From assembly GCA_965226785.1 (NCBI GenBank), contig CBDDEC010000002.1, forward strand, positions 496,001-560,000: 64,000 nucleotides of DNA. Reading direction: 5' to 3'. The first letter of the stretch is position 1. Every line of letters begins with the position of its first letter. This DNA is from CBDDEC01 sp965226785. Its GTDB lineage: Bacteria; Chloroflexota; Dehalococcoidia; UBA2979. Positions 17,262 to 28,743 of this stretch are shown here, in pieces. The notes under the pieces were generated by a model. The model saw nothing but the letters and a program-made list of their open reading frames with translations. It did not search any database and was not told the origin of the DNA. A program made the position numbers and the translations under genes.

Positions 17262-18056
17262 TTAGCCGACCACTTCCATGAGCTTCATGCGGATCGGGCC
17301 GGACGGCGCCTGCACCGTCACCTCGTCACCCGCGCTGTGGTTCATCACGGCGACGCCGACCGGGGATTGCACCGAGATCTTCCCGGAAGCTGGATCGACC
17401 TCGGTCGGGCTGACCAGCGTGAATGTGCGGGGGGCGTCCTTCTCGAGGTCGAGCAGCGTCACAATCGAACCAACGTTCGCCCGGCCCTGCTTCGCCTCCT
17501 CGTCGATGATCACGGCGTGCCGCAAGCGTTCCTCGATGTCGCGGATGCGAGCCTCGAGGTGCGCCTGCTCATCGCGTGCGGCGTCGAGCGGTGCGTTCTC
17601 GCGGAAGTCCTTGTCGGCCATCGCCTCGCGCAACTTCTCGGCGATCAGCGGGCGGTTGGACTTCTCCTCCTCGAGCGACAGCTCGAGGTTCTCCAGGCCC
17701 TCTCGGGTCACGTGGTAGGCGGTGCCACCGAGTTCATCGACCGCGCCCAGACCCCCGCGCGCGCCGCCCGCGTCATGGCCGAGCTGCAGCGCTGGTACGA
17801 GGTTCGCCTCGGTGAAGGCCATGCGCGAGGAGTAGGCCAGGAAGGCGCGCAGCGGCTCAATGTGCTCGGTGTTGCCATCGAGCTCATCGCGCGCGTAGCC
17901 GGTGACCTGGGACTCGGTCAGTGTCTCGAGGTTGTTTGTGGCGCCGAACCACTCGACGAACCGCTCGACCGCCGGTCGCTCGTTCTTCGCCTTCTCTGGC
18001 TCCTGCGCGTTCAGGAAGTGCGCCAGCGCGTCGGTTGCAGTAATAGGCTCCGCCAT
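17262..18056 (-). CDS. GreA/GreB-family transcript cleavage factor with N-terminal SAM-like domain
   Basis: A 264-residue protein, about 105 residues longer than standard GreA. Residues 112-185 form the Gre coiled coil, with the tip acidic pair kept in KDFRENAPLDAARDEQ (the GDLSENAEY equivalent). Residues 190-264 match the FKBP-like domain. Residues 1-92 (ALAHFLNAQ, RFVEWFGA, LRAFLAYSSR) resemble the helical core-binding domain of tyrosine recombinases. Gre factors rescue backtracked RNA polymerase; the extra domain might add nucleic-acid or polymerase contact. The ATG is preceded by GGAGG. Confidence 0.82.
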   Translation of the reverse strand: MAEPITATDALAHFLNAQEPEKAKNERPAVERFVEWFGATNNLETLTESQVTGYARDELDGNTEHIEPLRAFLAYSSRMAFTEANLVPALQLGHDAGGARGGLGAVDELGGTAYHVTREGLENLELSLEEEKSNRPLIAEKLREAMADKDFRENAPLDAARDEQAHLEARIRDIEERLRHAVIIDEEAKQGRANVGSIVTLLDLEKDAPRTFTLVSPTEVDPASGKISVQSPVGVAVMNHSAGDEVTVQAPSGPIRMKLMEVVG

Positions 18057-18218
18057 TTGGGCGGTCCTCCGTTGTTTTCAGTGTGTCGTAGGACGTGGAC
18101 TTCGTATCATGTCCGTGGTGGCAATTCTACCAGAACTCAACCCCCAAACGCGCGATCCTGCGCGCCATTCATGGCCCGTTCCGCTCGGGCGTCCAGGTCT
18201 GTCGAAGGGCCCCGCGCG

Positions 18219-18986
18219 ATGAGCCAACCCCCGCCGCTACCCGGGCGCGACGCCATCGAACGCGCACTCGAGCGTGCGCTGGCACCCACCCTCGAGGACC
18301 AGTTCTTGCGCTACCTCGACCTCGTCGTCGAGGCGAATGAGCGCGCAGGTCTGACCTCCCTCGAGGATCCGACATCGATCGTCGAGCGGCATTTCGCGGA
18401 GTCGGTCGCGCTCCTCTCGCTGATGCGGGCGCATCCGTGGACGGCGTCGCACCTGAGCGACGATGACGACGCGAGCCCGCGTCTCGCCGATATCGGCCCG
18501 GGCGGTGGGTTCCCCGGCGTCCCGCTGCGTCTGGTCGAGCCGAGCATCCAGCTCACGCTGCTCGAGTCCCACGGACGGCGCGCAGCGTTCCTCGAGGATG
18601 TGGTCACGGCGCTGTCGCTGACGGGCGTCGAAGTTGTCCGCGCGCGGGCGGAGGAGGCCGGCCGCAACCCCGTCTACCGGGAGCAGTTCCACCTCGTGAC
18701 GGCGCGCGCGGTGGCGCGGCTCCCGGTGCTGGTGGAGTACGCTGTCCCGTTGCTGCGCCCCGGCGGCGTGCTCGTCACGCCGAAGGGGAGCAGCGCGCGC
18801 GAGGAGGTCGAGGCGGCCGCCGGGGCCCTCGATGCACTCGGCGCCGAAGCGGCGGAGCCCCTACCGCTGGCCAATGTCCGGGCCGACGCTGCGCCGACGG
18901 TGATCCTGGTGCGACGCGTGGGTGACCTCGACGATCGCTATCCGCGGCGGCCCGGAATCCCCTCGAAGCGACCGATCGGCGTGTAG
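18219..18986 (+). CDS. rsmG: 16S rRNA (guanine-527-N7)-methyltransferase RsmG
   Basis: A 255-residue SAM-dependent methyltransferase of the GidB/RsmG family. The glycine-rich SAM site is DIGPGGGFPGVPL (about 91-103), followed by ESHGRRAAFLEDV. The catalytic-region segment is HLVTARAVARLPVLVEYAVPLL. ATG 18219 begins the family-specific N-terminal helix; the long upstream reading frame is antisense to the GreA-like gene and not coding. It is a single gene, not next to gidA. Confidence 0.92.
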   Translation: MSQPPPLPGRDAIERALERALAPTLEDQFLRYLDLVVEANERAGLTSLEDPTSIVERHFAESVALLSLMRAHPWTASHLSDDDDASPRLADIGPGGGFPGVPLRLVEPSIQLTLLESHGRRAAFLEDVVTALSLTGVEVVRARAEEAGRNPVYREQFHLVTARAVARLPVLVEYAVPLLRPGGVLVTPKGSSAREEVEAAAGALDALGAEAAEPLPLANVRADAAPTVILVRRVGDLDDRYPRRPGIPSKRPIGV

Positions 18987-19099
18987 AAACGCTCGATTCG
19001 CGCCCGGCGCGGCGGCCGCGCTAGAATCACGCCACTCCCCCCAACCGGCTACGGTCGGCCAGGGTCCAGCCCGGTCCACTCCCCCGAAGGGGCCCCGCC

Positions 19100-19705
19100 G
19101 TGAGCATCACGTTCGAGCGCCTCCAGCGCGTCGCGCAGCTCGATGCCAGCGTCTTCGATGACATCGGAGCGGACGCGCGCGCCACCGCACCGGCGATCGC
19201 GGTCGCCGCGACCTCCATGGCCCTGCTCGGCGTCGGTGGCTGGCTGTGGTGGTGGGCGAGCGGGCTCCAGGAGCTGGACTCGGTGTTCATCAAGACCGTC
19301 GTGCTCGGCACGCTCTTCTCGCTGGCACTGTGGCTCAGCTGGCTCCTCGTCGTCTACCTCGTCGTGCAACGGATCGAGCATGTGCAGGTGGAGATCGAGC
19401 CGATGCTCCGCGCGGCGGGCTTCGCCTGCGCTCCGCTGGCCCTTGGTGTGCTGATGGTCATCCCTGGCATCTCGTTCGGCGTGGGCATCATGGCGCTCGG
19501 TGGCTGGGCCGTCTCGACGCACACCGCCCTGCGCCGCGCGACAGGCATCGAGGGCGGTTCACTCGTCCTCGCCAACGTGGCCGGCTTCGGCGTGTGGGCG
19601 ATCGTGATGTCGCTGCTCGCGACCGGCTCGAACCAGATCGCGCCCGGACCGTTCCTCGCGGAGTCGATCTGGGATGCCGTAACGGGCTCGCGGATCCTCG
19701 GCTAG
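19100..19705 (+). CDS. Polytopic membrane protein, Yip1-like
   Basis: A 201-residue protein with five hydrophobic segments (about 30-53, 62-93, 108-142, 150-172 and weaker C-terminal). The N-terminal soluble stretch TFERLQRVAQLDASVFDDI and helix layout resemble bacterial YIP1-domain proteins of unknown role. The GTG start at 19100 has GAAGGGG upstream. No catalytic motif is seen. Confidence 0.65.
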   Translation: MSITFERLQRVAQLDASVFDDIGADARATAPAIAVAATSMALLGVGGWLWWWASGLQELDSVFIKTVVLGTLFSLALWLSWLLVVYLVVQRIEHVQVEIEPMLRAAGFACAPLALGVLMVIPGISFGVGIMALGGWAVSTHTALRRATGIEGGSLVLANVAGFGVWAIVMSLLATGSNQIAPGPFLAESIWDAVTGSRILG

Positions 19706-19717
19706 GCGATCTGGCGG

Positions 19718-20920
19718 CTACCCGACGACACCCGCCTCGCGCAGTCGCGCGATCTCATCATCGTCGCGTCCGAGGTCGCGCAGCACGTCGTCTGTGTGCT
19801 GCCCGGTCGCCGGGCCAGTCGAGCGCACATTGCCCGGCGTTTCGGAGAACTTGGGGCCGATGCCGACCTGACGGACGGTCCCGACGTTCGGATCTTCGAC
19901 CTCGACGAGCATCTGGCGCGCCAGGGCGTGTTCGTTCTCGAACACCTCGTCGACGGCCAGCACGGGCGCGACGCAGAGCTCGACTTCGCGGAGCTGCTCG
20001 AACCATTCGTCGCGCGTCTTCGTCGCGAACATCTCGGTCAGGTGCGCCTTGAACTCGCCGTGCGAGGCGGAGTCGAACTCCTTGTCGGCCATGTCGGGGC
20101 GGCCTGAAACCTCGCACAGTGCAGCCCAGAACTGCGGCTCAAGCGAGCCGAGCGAGACGAACTTGCCGTCCGCGCAGCGGTAGGCGTCGTAATGCGGCGA
20201 GCCGCCGGCGAGGCCGGCCTGCCCCGGCACCGGCGCGCCGCCGCCAGCGAGCACGCCGCTCGCCTGGCTCGCGAGCAGGTACGTCACGCCATCCGACATC
20301 GACATGTCGAGGTATTGCCCGCGCCCGGTCTGCTCGCGCCCGAGCAGCGCCGAGACGATGGCGAACGCCGACATGAGCCCGCCGCCCGCGAAGTCGGCGA
20401 TGGTGTTCTGTGGAATCGAGAGCTGATCGGCGTTGCGGCCAATCATGCCGAGTGAGCCACCGACGGAGATGTAGTTGATGTCGTGACCGACCATCTGCGA
20501 GTACGGGCCCGTCTGCCCGTAGCCCGAGAGCGAGCAGTACACGATTCCTGGGTTCGTCTCGGAGATCGCCTCGTAGCCCACGCCGAGGCGGTCCGTCACG
20601 CCCGGTCGGAAGCCCTCGAGGAATACGTCGGCTTTCTTGGCCAGCTCGTGGACGAGCTCGCGGCCCTCGTCGGTCTTGAGGTTGACGACGATCGAGCGCT
20701 TGTTGCGGGTGAGCGCGTTGTGGGCGCGTCGGCGCTGCGCCGCGTCATCGTCGCCACCGCCGCCCATGCCCTGGATGGCGCCCATCGGGGCCTCCACCAG
20801 CAATACGTCGGCGCCGAGGTCGCCGAGGAGCATGGAAGCGTACGGCCCGGGCGCCAGTCGGGACAGATCGACCACGTTGATGCCGGTGAGCGGCCCGGTG
20901 GCCTGCACCTCGTTCGTCAC
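19718..20920 (-). CDS. CaiB/BaiF (class III) CoA transferase or alpha-methylacyl-CoA racemase
   Basis: A 400-residue family III enzyme. The N-terminal VVDLSRLAPGPYASMLLGDL and RNKRSIVVNLKTDEGREL are signatures. The catalytic Asp lies in VGHDINYISVGG, the GHDXNY form typical of alpha-methylacyl-CoA racemases, while formyl-CoA transferases usually differ here. It acts on an acyl-CoA, probably branched or bile-acid-like. No operon partner is adjacent. Specificity cannot be set from sequence alone. Confidence 0.88.
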   Translation of the reverse strand: MTNEVQATGPLTGINVVDLSRLAPGPYASMLLGDLGADVLLVEAPMGAIQGMGGGGDDDAAQRRRAHNALTRNKRSIVVNLKTDEGRELVHELAKKADVFLEGFRPGVTDRLGVGYEAISETNPGIVYCSLSGYGQTGPYSQMVGHDINYISVGGSLGMIGRNADQLSIPQNTIADFAGGGLMSAFAIVSALLGREQTGRGQYLDMSMSDGVTYLLASQASGVLAGGGAPVPGQAGLAGGSPHYDAYRCADGKFVSLGSLEPQFWAALCEVSGRPDMADKEFDSASHGEFKAHLTEMFATKTRDEWFEQLREVELCVAPVLAVDEVFENEHALARQMLVEVEDPNVGTVRQVGIGPKFSETPGNVRSTGPATGQHTDDVLRDLGRDDDEIARLREAGVVG

Positions 20921-21042
20921 TGCCTCGCCCCATCCCCGGCGCTCGCGCCGCTGCGACCGGGATTATAGGCAGCGACCGCCGCAAGCGCTGGCACGCGCCG
21001 TCGACGGCGCCAATCGAGGCGCCTCGATGGGACGCCTTGTTG

Positions 21043-22361
21043 CTACTGCAGCTTGATCAGGAACAGCGTGCCGCTCGGGATGAACCCAGAGGGGAATGCG
21101 TTGGTGAACGGCGTGTTCACGAACGCCGGCGCGCCCGGGATGTAGCCAACCAGCTGCCCGTTGACCGTCACGAAGATGGACGCGGCATGGCTCGCCTCGC
21201 TCGCCATCTGCGCGATCGTGCCACCCGACCACATCGCCAGCGCCGTACCGCTCAGAGGCAGGGCCGGCGTGAACGAGGCGCTGCCGGTGGTTGTCACCGG
21301 GGGCGTCGGCGTGGCCGTGGGCTGAGCGGTCGGGGTCGGCGTCGGCGTGGCAATCGGCGTGGCAGTCGTCGTCGGCGTTGGCGTCGGCTGGGGTGCAGCC
21401 GGCGCGCCGTTCGATGGGACGAAGGTGGTCCCCTGGTAGCCGTTGAACGTCGAGGTCGGCTGCAGGTCGTGGCCCTCGATGGCGTACGTGCCGACGAGTG
21501 GGACCGCGTTGCCGAAGTAATTCTGGTCCGTGTGCACGGCGAGGTGGATGTGCGCGAGCCCGTTGTTGTTGGCCTGCCCCGGCGGCGCGACGACCCCGAG
21601 GTGTGTGCCGACGCCGACGCTCGTGCCACGACTGAGGTTCGAGGCGGGGAAGAGGTGGCACAGCAGCAGCAGGTGACCGTCGCCCATGTTGATGGTGAGG
21701 CAGTCCGAGCTGACGAAGGAGATGGTTCCGCTCACGGTGACAGCACCGGCGTGCCCGTCGAGGAGGCGTCCTCGCGCACGATGTCGATGGCCCATGGGTC
21801 GCTGGCGACGTGAGTCGCGGTGTTGTAGCCGGCGAATATCGACCAGACGCTGCCTGCCGGCGCAGGCAGCGACATCCCACCACCACTCGACTGAACCACC
21901 GTCGGCGTAGGCGTCGGCGTGGGGAGCGAGCCGGTCACCAGCTCGAGGAACTCGTTTGCCGCCCAGCCCTCGAGGCCGGCGGCGGTACGGATCTGCACCC
22001 ACGTGAACCCATCGAGGGAGACCGGACCGCCGATCACGCTGACGACGCTGCCCTCCGGCATGCAGGTGATGCGAGCCCCGGCGACACCCGGGATCAAGCG
22101 CAACCGCAGGCAATCGCCATCGGCGCGGACGATCGCCGTGTCGCCGGCGGCGAGCGGCTCGCCGCGCAGCGCCTGGTGCGATGCGTCGAGCGTCGACGGC
22201 AGTCCGGCGGCCGAGGTCACCTGCACCGCGCCGAAGAGCAGCGTCAGCGCGGCGGCGAAAGCAAACAGGGCCAGCGGCGCGGCGGCGGGCGTGCTCAGCG
22301 CGCGGAAGCGGGCGAGCGATCGAAGGGTGCGGAACGCGGGGGGACGCGGGACACGGAGCAC
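21043..22361 (-). pseudogene. Secreted M23-type peptidase with SH3 domain, interrupted by one frameshift
   Basis: Two reading frames make one protein. Frame 1 (22361 down to a TGA at 21732) encodes a signal/anchor (about 28-50), an SH3b-like domain (about 70-141), a PT linker and the first half of an LytM/M23 domain with His184 and Asp193 (THVASDPWAIDI). Frame 2 (to 21043) continues with VSGTISFVSSDCL, the HIH motif in GLAHIHLAVH, a P/T-rich linker and a C-terminal domain. A single lost G near 21735 (CCGTGAGC for CCGGTGAGC) explains the break. It would cleave peptidoglycan peptides. Lesion or sequencing error cannot be told apart here. Confidence 0.8.
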
Positions 22362-22522
22362 CAGGAATTCGCTTCCACTGCCCCGCCCGGAGCACCGACG
22401 ATCCTATCGCGTGTCGGCCGCATGCGCCTCGTTGGCTGCTGCGGCGCTGCCGGAGCCCGACGACCCGGGCGGGGATCGGGCGCAATTTCGCGCTGCCTCG
22501 ATTACGCGCTTTGCACCATCAG

Positions 22523-22541
22523 TATAATGTCTTCCAGACAT
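22523..22541 (+). promoter_or_regulatory. Consensus -10 box overlapped by a 6-3-6 palindrome
   Basis: TATAAT (22523-22528) is a perfect -10 element in otherwise GC-rich DNA. ATGTCT (22527-22532), TCC, AGACAT (22536-22541) is a perfect inverted repeat starting inside it, a classic repressor position. A -35 is weak (GATTAC, 22500-22505, 17 bp upstream). The downstream gene starts at 22547. Confidence 0.5.
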
Positions 22542-22546
22542 AGGAA

Positions 22547-22849
22547 TTGGTGATAGTGGGTCCAGATGTCACCGTCTCCGGGCGTATCGGGGCGCGCCGC
22601 AGAGTGAGCGCCTGTCCACCTGATGACGTTCGTGGTCTTGACGACGAAGTCGCGGCCCACGTCGCTCAGGGCTTCCAGGTCCAAGAGCGAACCGTAAGCT
22701 TCGTGACGCTGCGGCGCCCACGCCGCTTCTCGTGGTGGCGCTGCCTGCTGCTGCTGGGCGTGTTCTACGTGCCGCTGTACCTGCGGCAGCGCGACGAGGT
22801 GATCCACCTCCACCGCGACATCGGCGGAGACGTCTACCGGCTCGGCTAA
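22547..22849 (+). CDS. Small single-helix membrane protein
   Basis: A 100-residue hypothetical protein. The N-terminal half has the pattern GFQVQERTVSFVTLRRPRRF seen in small bacterial proteins of unknown role. A hydrophobic helix follows (about 67-81) and then a basic/acidic tail ending RDIGGDVYRLG. The start is TTG 22547 or GTG 22550, after AGGA. The opposite-strand reading frame was judged a shadow because this strand has the membrane helix and the promoter at 22523. Confidence 0.55.
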   Translation: MVIVGPDVTVSGRIGARRRVSACPPDDVRGLDDEVAAHVAQGFQVQERTVSFVTLRRPRRFSWWRCLLLLGVFYVPLYLRQRDEVIHLHRDIGGDVYRLG

Positions 22850-22868
22850 GCGGCGTCGAGGAGAAGTT

Positions 22869-24716
<1,848 letters not shown>

Positions 24717-25030
24717 GCAGATTCCTTGACGTTGGATCGAACGAGAGTCGCCGATCGACCGTAACAGCCGGCGACGTTGAGCGAGAGAGCGGAAGCCGAC
24801 GCAACGCGACGCTGCGATGGCCTGACGCCGTTCGCGGAAGCTCGGCCGCCAATGGCCATGGTCACCGTCGCTCGGGACCGGGGTCCAAAGTGCTCGATCG
24901 ACAGGGGGAACCGCGCCCTCCAAGCTCGCCACCAGCCTGCCACGCCGCACCAGCACGCCTCCCGCTGCCACCGCCGGCGTGGCTCGTCGACCCGACCTCG
25001 GCGTTGTGCTGTAATTCGTATCTGAAACGT
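24717..25030. other. 314-bp intergenic region, typA leader and tRNA promoter
   Basis: No convincing gene is seen on either strand. The region holds the typA ribosome-binding site (AAGGA beside 24717) and, at its right end, the tRNA-Ala promoter listed separately. Confidence 0.5.
24987..25015 (+). promoter_or_regulatory. Sigma-70-like promoter of tRNA-Ala
   Basis: TCGACC (24987-24992) and TGTAAT (25010-25015) are spaced by 17 bp, matching -35 and -10 at 4/6 and 5/6 positions. Predicted transcription start near 25022 is about 9 bases before the mature tRNA. Confidence 0.5.
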
Positions 25031-25106
25031 GGGCCTGTAGCTCAGCTGGGAGAGCGCCACACTGGCAGTGTGGAGGTCAGGGGTTCGAGCCCCCTCAGGT
25101 CCACCA
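25031..25106 (+). tRNA. tRNA-Ala (anticodon GGC)
   Basis: A full 76-nt cloverleaf including an encoded CCA. The acceptor GGGCCTG pairs with CAGGTCC, giving the G3-U70 wobble that identifies alanine tRNAs. Other elements are the D-arm GCTC/GAGC, the anticodon stem CCACA/TGTGG with loop CTGGCAG (anticodon GGC), and the T-arm AGGGG/CCCCT with TTCGAGC. Confidence 0.97.
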
Positions 25107-25166
25107 CTACCAGCTCGATGCCCATGCGGATGAGGACCAGAGCGCTCAGCTTCTGAGAGGACTGCC

Positions 25167-27283
25167 GTGATCACTTCGCTTGCGCGCTGGTGTTTTCGTA
25201 ACCCGTGGCTCGTCATCGCGGGCTGGCTCGTTGCTCTGATCGCCGTCTTCGGCGCTGTCGGGTTCATTGGCGCGGCGTACGACGCATCGTTCGAGATTCC
25301 GGACTCGGAGAGCCGTCGAGGCTTCGACGCCCTGGACGAACACTTCGGCAGCTTCGGTAGCGGTCAGAGCGGCTCGATCGTCTTCCGCATCGAAGGCGGC
25401 ATCGACGATCCTGTGGTCCGCAGTGCGATGGAGGAAATGTTCGCCGAGGTCGAGGCCCTTGACGGTGTCACGCTGTCCAGCCCGTACGAGGGCGTCGGCG
25501 CAGTGACGCAGGTGACCAGCGACCGCACCCTCGCCTACTCCGCGATCAGCCTCTCTCCGGACCTCGACTTCACGCAGATGTCCGAGATCGGCGCCGAGAT
25601 GGTCGCCCTCGCGCCTGAGATCGAGGGCCTGCAGGTGGAGATCGGCGGCGCGGCGTTGGCCGAGTTCGCGCCACCCGAAACCGAATTCATCGGACTCGCG
25701 TTCGCGGTGGTGGTGCTGATCATCGCGTTCGGTTCGGTCCTCGCGATGGGCTTGCCGCTGGCCGTTGCCGGCGCGGGCGTCGGCATCGGCATCGGGCTGA
25801 TCACCCTGATTTCGAATCTCACCACGGTCCCCGACTTCGCGACCTTCATCGGCGTGATGATCGGGCTCGGCGTGGGCATTGACTACGCGCTCTTTATCGT
25901 CACGCGCTACCGCGACGAGCTGCACGCCGGGCACACACCTGAAGAGTCGACCGTCGCGGCGCTCGACACCGCCGGTCGGGCGGTCATTTTCGCCGGTCTC
26001 ACGGTCGTCGTCTCGCTGCTCGGCATGCTGCTCATTGGGCTGGCCTTCATCACCGGCATGGGCCTCTCCGCCGCCACCACCGTCGCCGTCACGATGATCG
26101 CTTCGATCACGCTGCTGCCCGCACTGCTCGCGTTTGCGGGCGACCGCATCGAGGTCACCCGCTGGTATGCGCTGGTCGCCGCTGGCCTGATCTCCGTCCT
26201 CTTCCTCGAGGTCGGCCTTGGCCTCCCGCCGCTGCTGCTGGGGGCAACGGCGGCGCTGGCGGTCCTCGTGTTCCTCGCGGGCCGCTTCCTCCCCCGGCTC
26301 AAGGAACTGGTGCCGCACGGGCCCCCAACGCCTGTTGAGCAGACGCTGTCTTACCGCTGGAGCCGCCTCATTCAGCGCCATCCCTGGCGCTCCCTGCTCG
26401 TCGGCAGCGTGTTCCTCCTCGTGCTCGCCGCCCCGCTACTCTCGCTGCGCCTCGGGTTCTCCGACGAGGGCAACTATGCAGAGGGCTCGACGACCCGTGA
26501 GGCCTATGACCTGCTCGCCGTGGGCTTCGGTCCCGGGTTCAACGGTCCACTGCCGGTCACCGCTGAGGTCGGAGAGCCCTCCGATCAAGCCGTGTTGCGC
26601 TCGCTCGTCGGCGCGCTCGAGAACACGAGCGGTGTCGCGTCCGTCACCCGGCCCTTCCCGAGCGATCGCGAGAACCCGCAAGACTCGCCGGCCTACCTGA
26701 TCCAGATCATCCCGGAGAGCTCCCCGCAGGACGCGGAGACCTCCACCCTCGTCGAGTCGCTCCGCGACGAGATCGTCCCCGCCGCAGTCTCAGGATCGAC
26801 GCTGCAGGTCAATGTCACCGGCGCCGCCGCCGCCAACATCGACTTCACCGACCACCTGGCCGGGCGCATCATCCTCTTCTTCGGCGCTGTGCTGACACTT
26901 TCGTTCTTGCTGCTGATGGCGGTCTTCCGCTCGATCCTGGTCCCGATCAAGGCGGTGATCATGAACATGCTCTCGATCGCGGCCGCCTACGGCGTCATTA
27001 TCGCGATCTTCCAGTGGGGCTGGCTCGGCTCGCTCTTCGGCATCGACGGCGCACCGATCGAGCCGTTCATCCCGATGATGATGTTCGCCATCGTCTTCGG
27101 GCTCTCGATGGACTACGAGATCTTCCTGCTGTCGCGCGTCAAGGCCGCATGCTCCTCGTCCCAGCCGCCATGGAACTGCTGGGCGAGCGCAACTGGTGAC
27201 TCCCGCGCTGGCTCGATCGGGCCCTCCCGATGATCAACGTCGAGGGGCGATCGCTCCCAACACCGACCGACACGGCGAAGTAG
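25167..27283 (+). pseudogene. MMPL/RND family transporter, truncated by an internal deletion
   Basis: The first 660 residues form a normal MMPL protein: an N-terminal helix, a periplasmic domain, a helix bundle with GLGVGIDYALFIVTRYRDE (about 230-250), a second periplasmic domain and the second-half motif GLSMDYEIFLLSRVK. Right after this (about 27145) the sequence jumps out of frame to the family's C-terminal end (MLLVPAAMELLGERNW, then LPRWLDRALPMINVEG, ending 27283). Roughly 90-100 residues with several helices are missing. Within that remnant TGA (27197-27199) stands where TGG is expected. The intact-frame product ends at 27233. It is probably non-functional. The GTG start has GAGAGGA upstream. 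Confidence 0.85.
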
Positions 27284-27331
27284 CCAGGCGCGACCCTGTC
27301 GTGTTCTGCGGGGCATCCCGTCCCAGAAGGC

Positions 27332-28285
27332 TTACGGCAGTCGGAATTCGGTCCAGAGCGGGTAGTGGTCTGAGACTCGCCACGAGAGCGAGCTCCTCGA
27401 CAGATCCGGATAGATAGCGGCTGGGAAGTCGACGAAGCCGCCGCGGACATACTCAAGCGTCAATCTCGGCACGGGGCCGTCCGAGAACCATGCGATCTGG
27501 TCATAGAAGCGCCCCTGCCCGCTCGCGAAGATCGTGCGCGGTGCATCGTTCAAATCCTGGGGTGCTGCCAGGCCCGTCGAAGTGAATGCCGCATGCAGCG
27601 GGTCGTCTCGGCGATCGATGTTGAAGTCGCCGAGGGCGATCAGATTGCTGCTCCAGGCGTGCTGCCAGATCGCCCAATCGGAGAGCCAGTTCGCGATCGC
27701 CAGCAACTCGGGGATGCGCTCCGCCGATCGCTGCCCGAACAAGACGTGCAACGTCACCAGGATGAACTCGACGCCGCTCGCCCTGAAGCTGACCGCGTAC
27801 GGCGTCCGCGCAAACTGCTGGTTAAACGCGTCGGTCGACACGCCAGCATCTTCCACGGGGACGACCAGCTCCGCCGCCAGGCCGCTGGGGTTCACACGAC
27901 GGCGGTCGAAGACGAAGGCGAAACGCTCGGCGTTGCCGGCGGTGCCTTTCGTGGCATCCGTCATGATCATGCCCCAGTCCTCGCCGAGGACGCTCATGAG
28001 CGCCCGCATCGCCGTCAGCTCGCTCTTCGCTTCCTGGATCGCGATCACGTCGAACCGCGATACGACCGAGGCGATGGCGCGCAGTGCGTGGAAGTCGCGC
28101 TTTGGGCTGTCACCATCACCGGCGCTCCAAGATTGAGTGAGCCCCCCAAAGGCACGGATGTTCCAGCTCGCGATCAGCAAGTTCCGATCGAGCTGTTTCG
28201 ACGGTATGGAGTCGTCCAACAACGAGCTCAGCGCGTCTAACTCGGCTTGCACGGCGCGAGGAGGTGCGTCGGTCACAGATGCCAT
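27332..28285 (-). CDS. Endonuclease/exonuclease/phosphatase (EEP) family protein
   Basis: A 317-residue metal-dependent phosphoesterase of DNase I fold. Motifs in order are IASWNIRAFG (about 38-47, Asn), VIAIQEAKSE (Glu metal ligand), LGDFNIDRR (Asp/Asn) and the C-terminal SDHYPLW (Asp/His). There is no signal peptide, so a cytoplasmic or unconventional location is likely. The substrate may be nucleic acid or a phosphodiester; specificity is not visible. It is convergent with the broken MMPL gene. Confidence 0.85.
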   Translation of the reverse strand: MASVTDAPPRAVQAELDALSSLLDDSIPSKQLDRNLLIASWNIRAFGGLTQSWSAGDGDSPKRDFHALRAIASVVSRFDVIAIQEAKSELTAMRALMSVLGEDWGMIMTDATKGTAGNAERFAFVFDRRRVNPSGLAAELVVPVEDAGVSTDAFNQQFARTPYAVSFRASGVEFILVTLHVLFGQRSAERIPELLAIANWLSDWAIWQHAWSSNLIALGDFNIDRRDDPLHAAFTSTGLAAPQDLNDAPRTIFASGQGRFYDQIAWFSDGPVPRLTLEYVRGGFVDFPAAIYPDLSRSSLSWRVSDHYPLWTEFRLP

Positions 28286-28743
28286 GGAGCAGCACTCCTG
28301 TCCTTCAACAGAGGGTCATTGACTTCACGCCAAGGGCAGGCGCGAACGTGGCGCCCTCGCTTTCCGTTCGGCTCCCACGTGACGGCCGCCCTCCACCAAG
28401 CGTCACGGCGGCCAAACGACTGGGCGTGAGAAATCTACCCATAACACTAGTAGTCACCGCGGGCCGATTGTGTAGTTGATCCGTAGTTCGCTTGAGCCGG
28501 GACGAGCGGGGCTGGCTGTCGGCTGTCGACAAGGCCAATCGAGACGCAGGGAACAATGCTCGACGACATCGTGGGCGCAACAGCGCTCGCCCTCGGCATA
28601 CGCTTGGCGGACGGGCCACCGCGTGGGCTGATCTGGCGGTGGACCTGCGCGACATCCGAGCTACACGTGAACGATCGTCGTGAGGATGCACCAAGCGGCC
28701 GTTGACCGCCGTCGCCGAGGTGCGAAGCACGAGGAGCCTGCCC
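28286..28743. other. 458-bp region without a supported gene
   Basis: It separates the divergent EEP and enolase-superfamily genes. A 49-codon frame from ATG 28557 has a weak AGGGA site but no recognisable feature. GAGGAG before 28744 is the ribosome site of the next gene. No clear promoter or hairpin pair was found. Confidence 0.4.

Noticed and set aside
21295..21410. Tandem repeat or CRISPR-like signal
   Set aside because: The repeats are degenerate Pro/Thr codons of a protein linker; the same holds at 62100-62280. No CRISPR array is present in the window.
28557..28706. 49-codon gene in the EEP/enolase spacer
   Set aside because: It has only a weak ribosome site and no recognisable sequence feature, and it stops in the next gene's leader.
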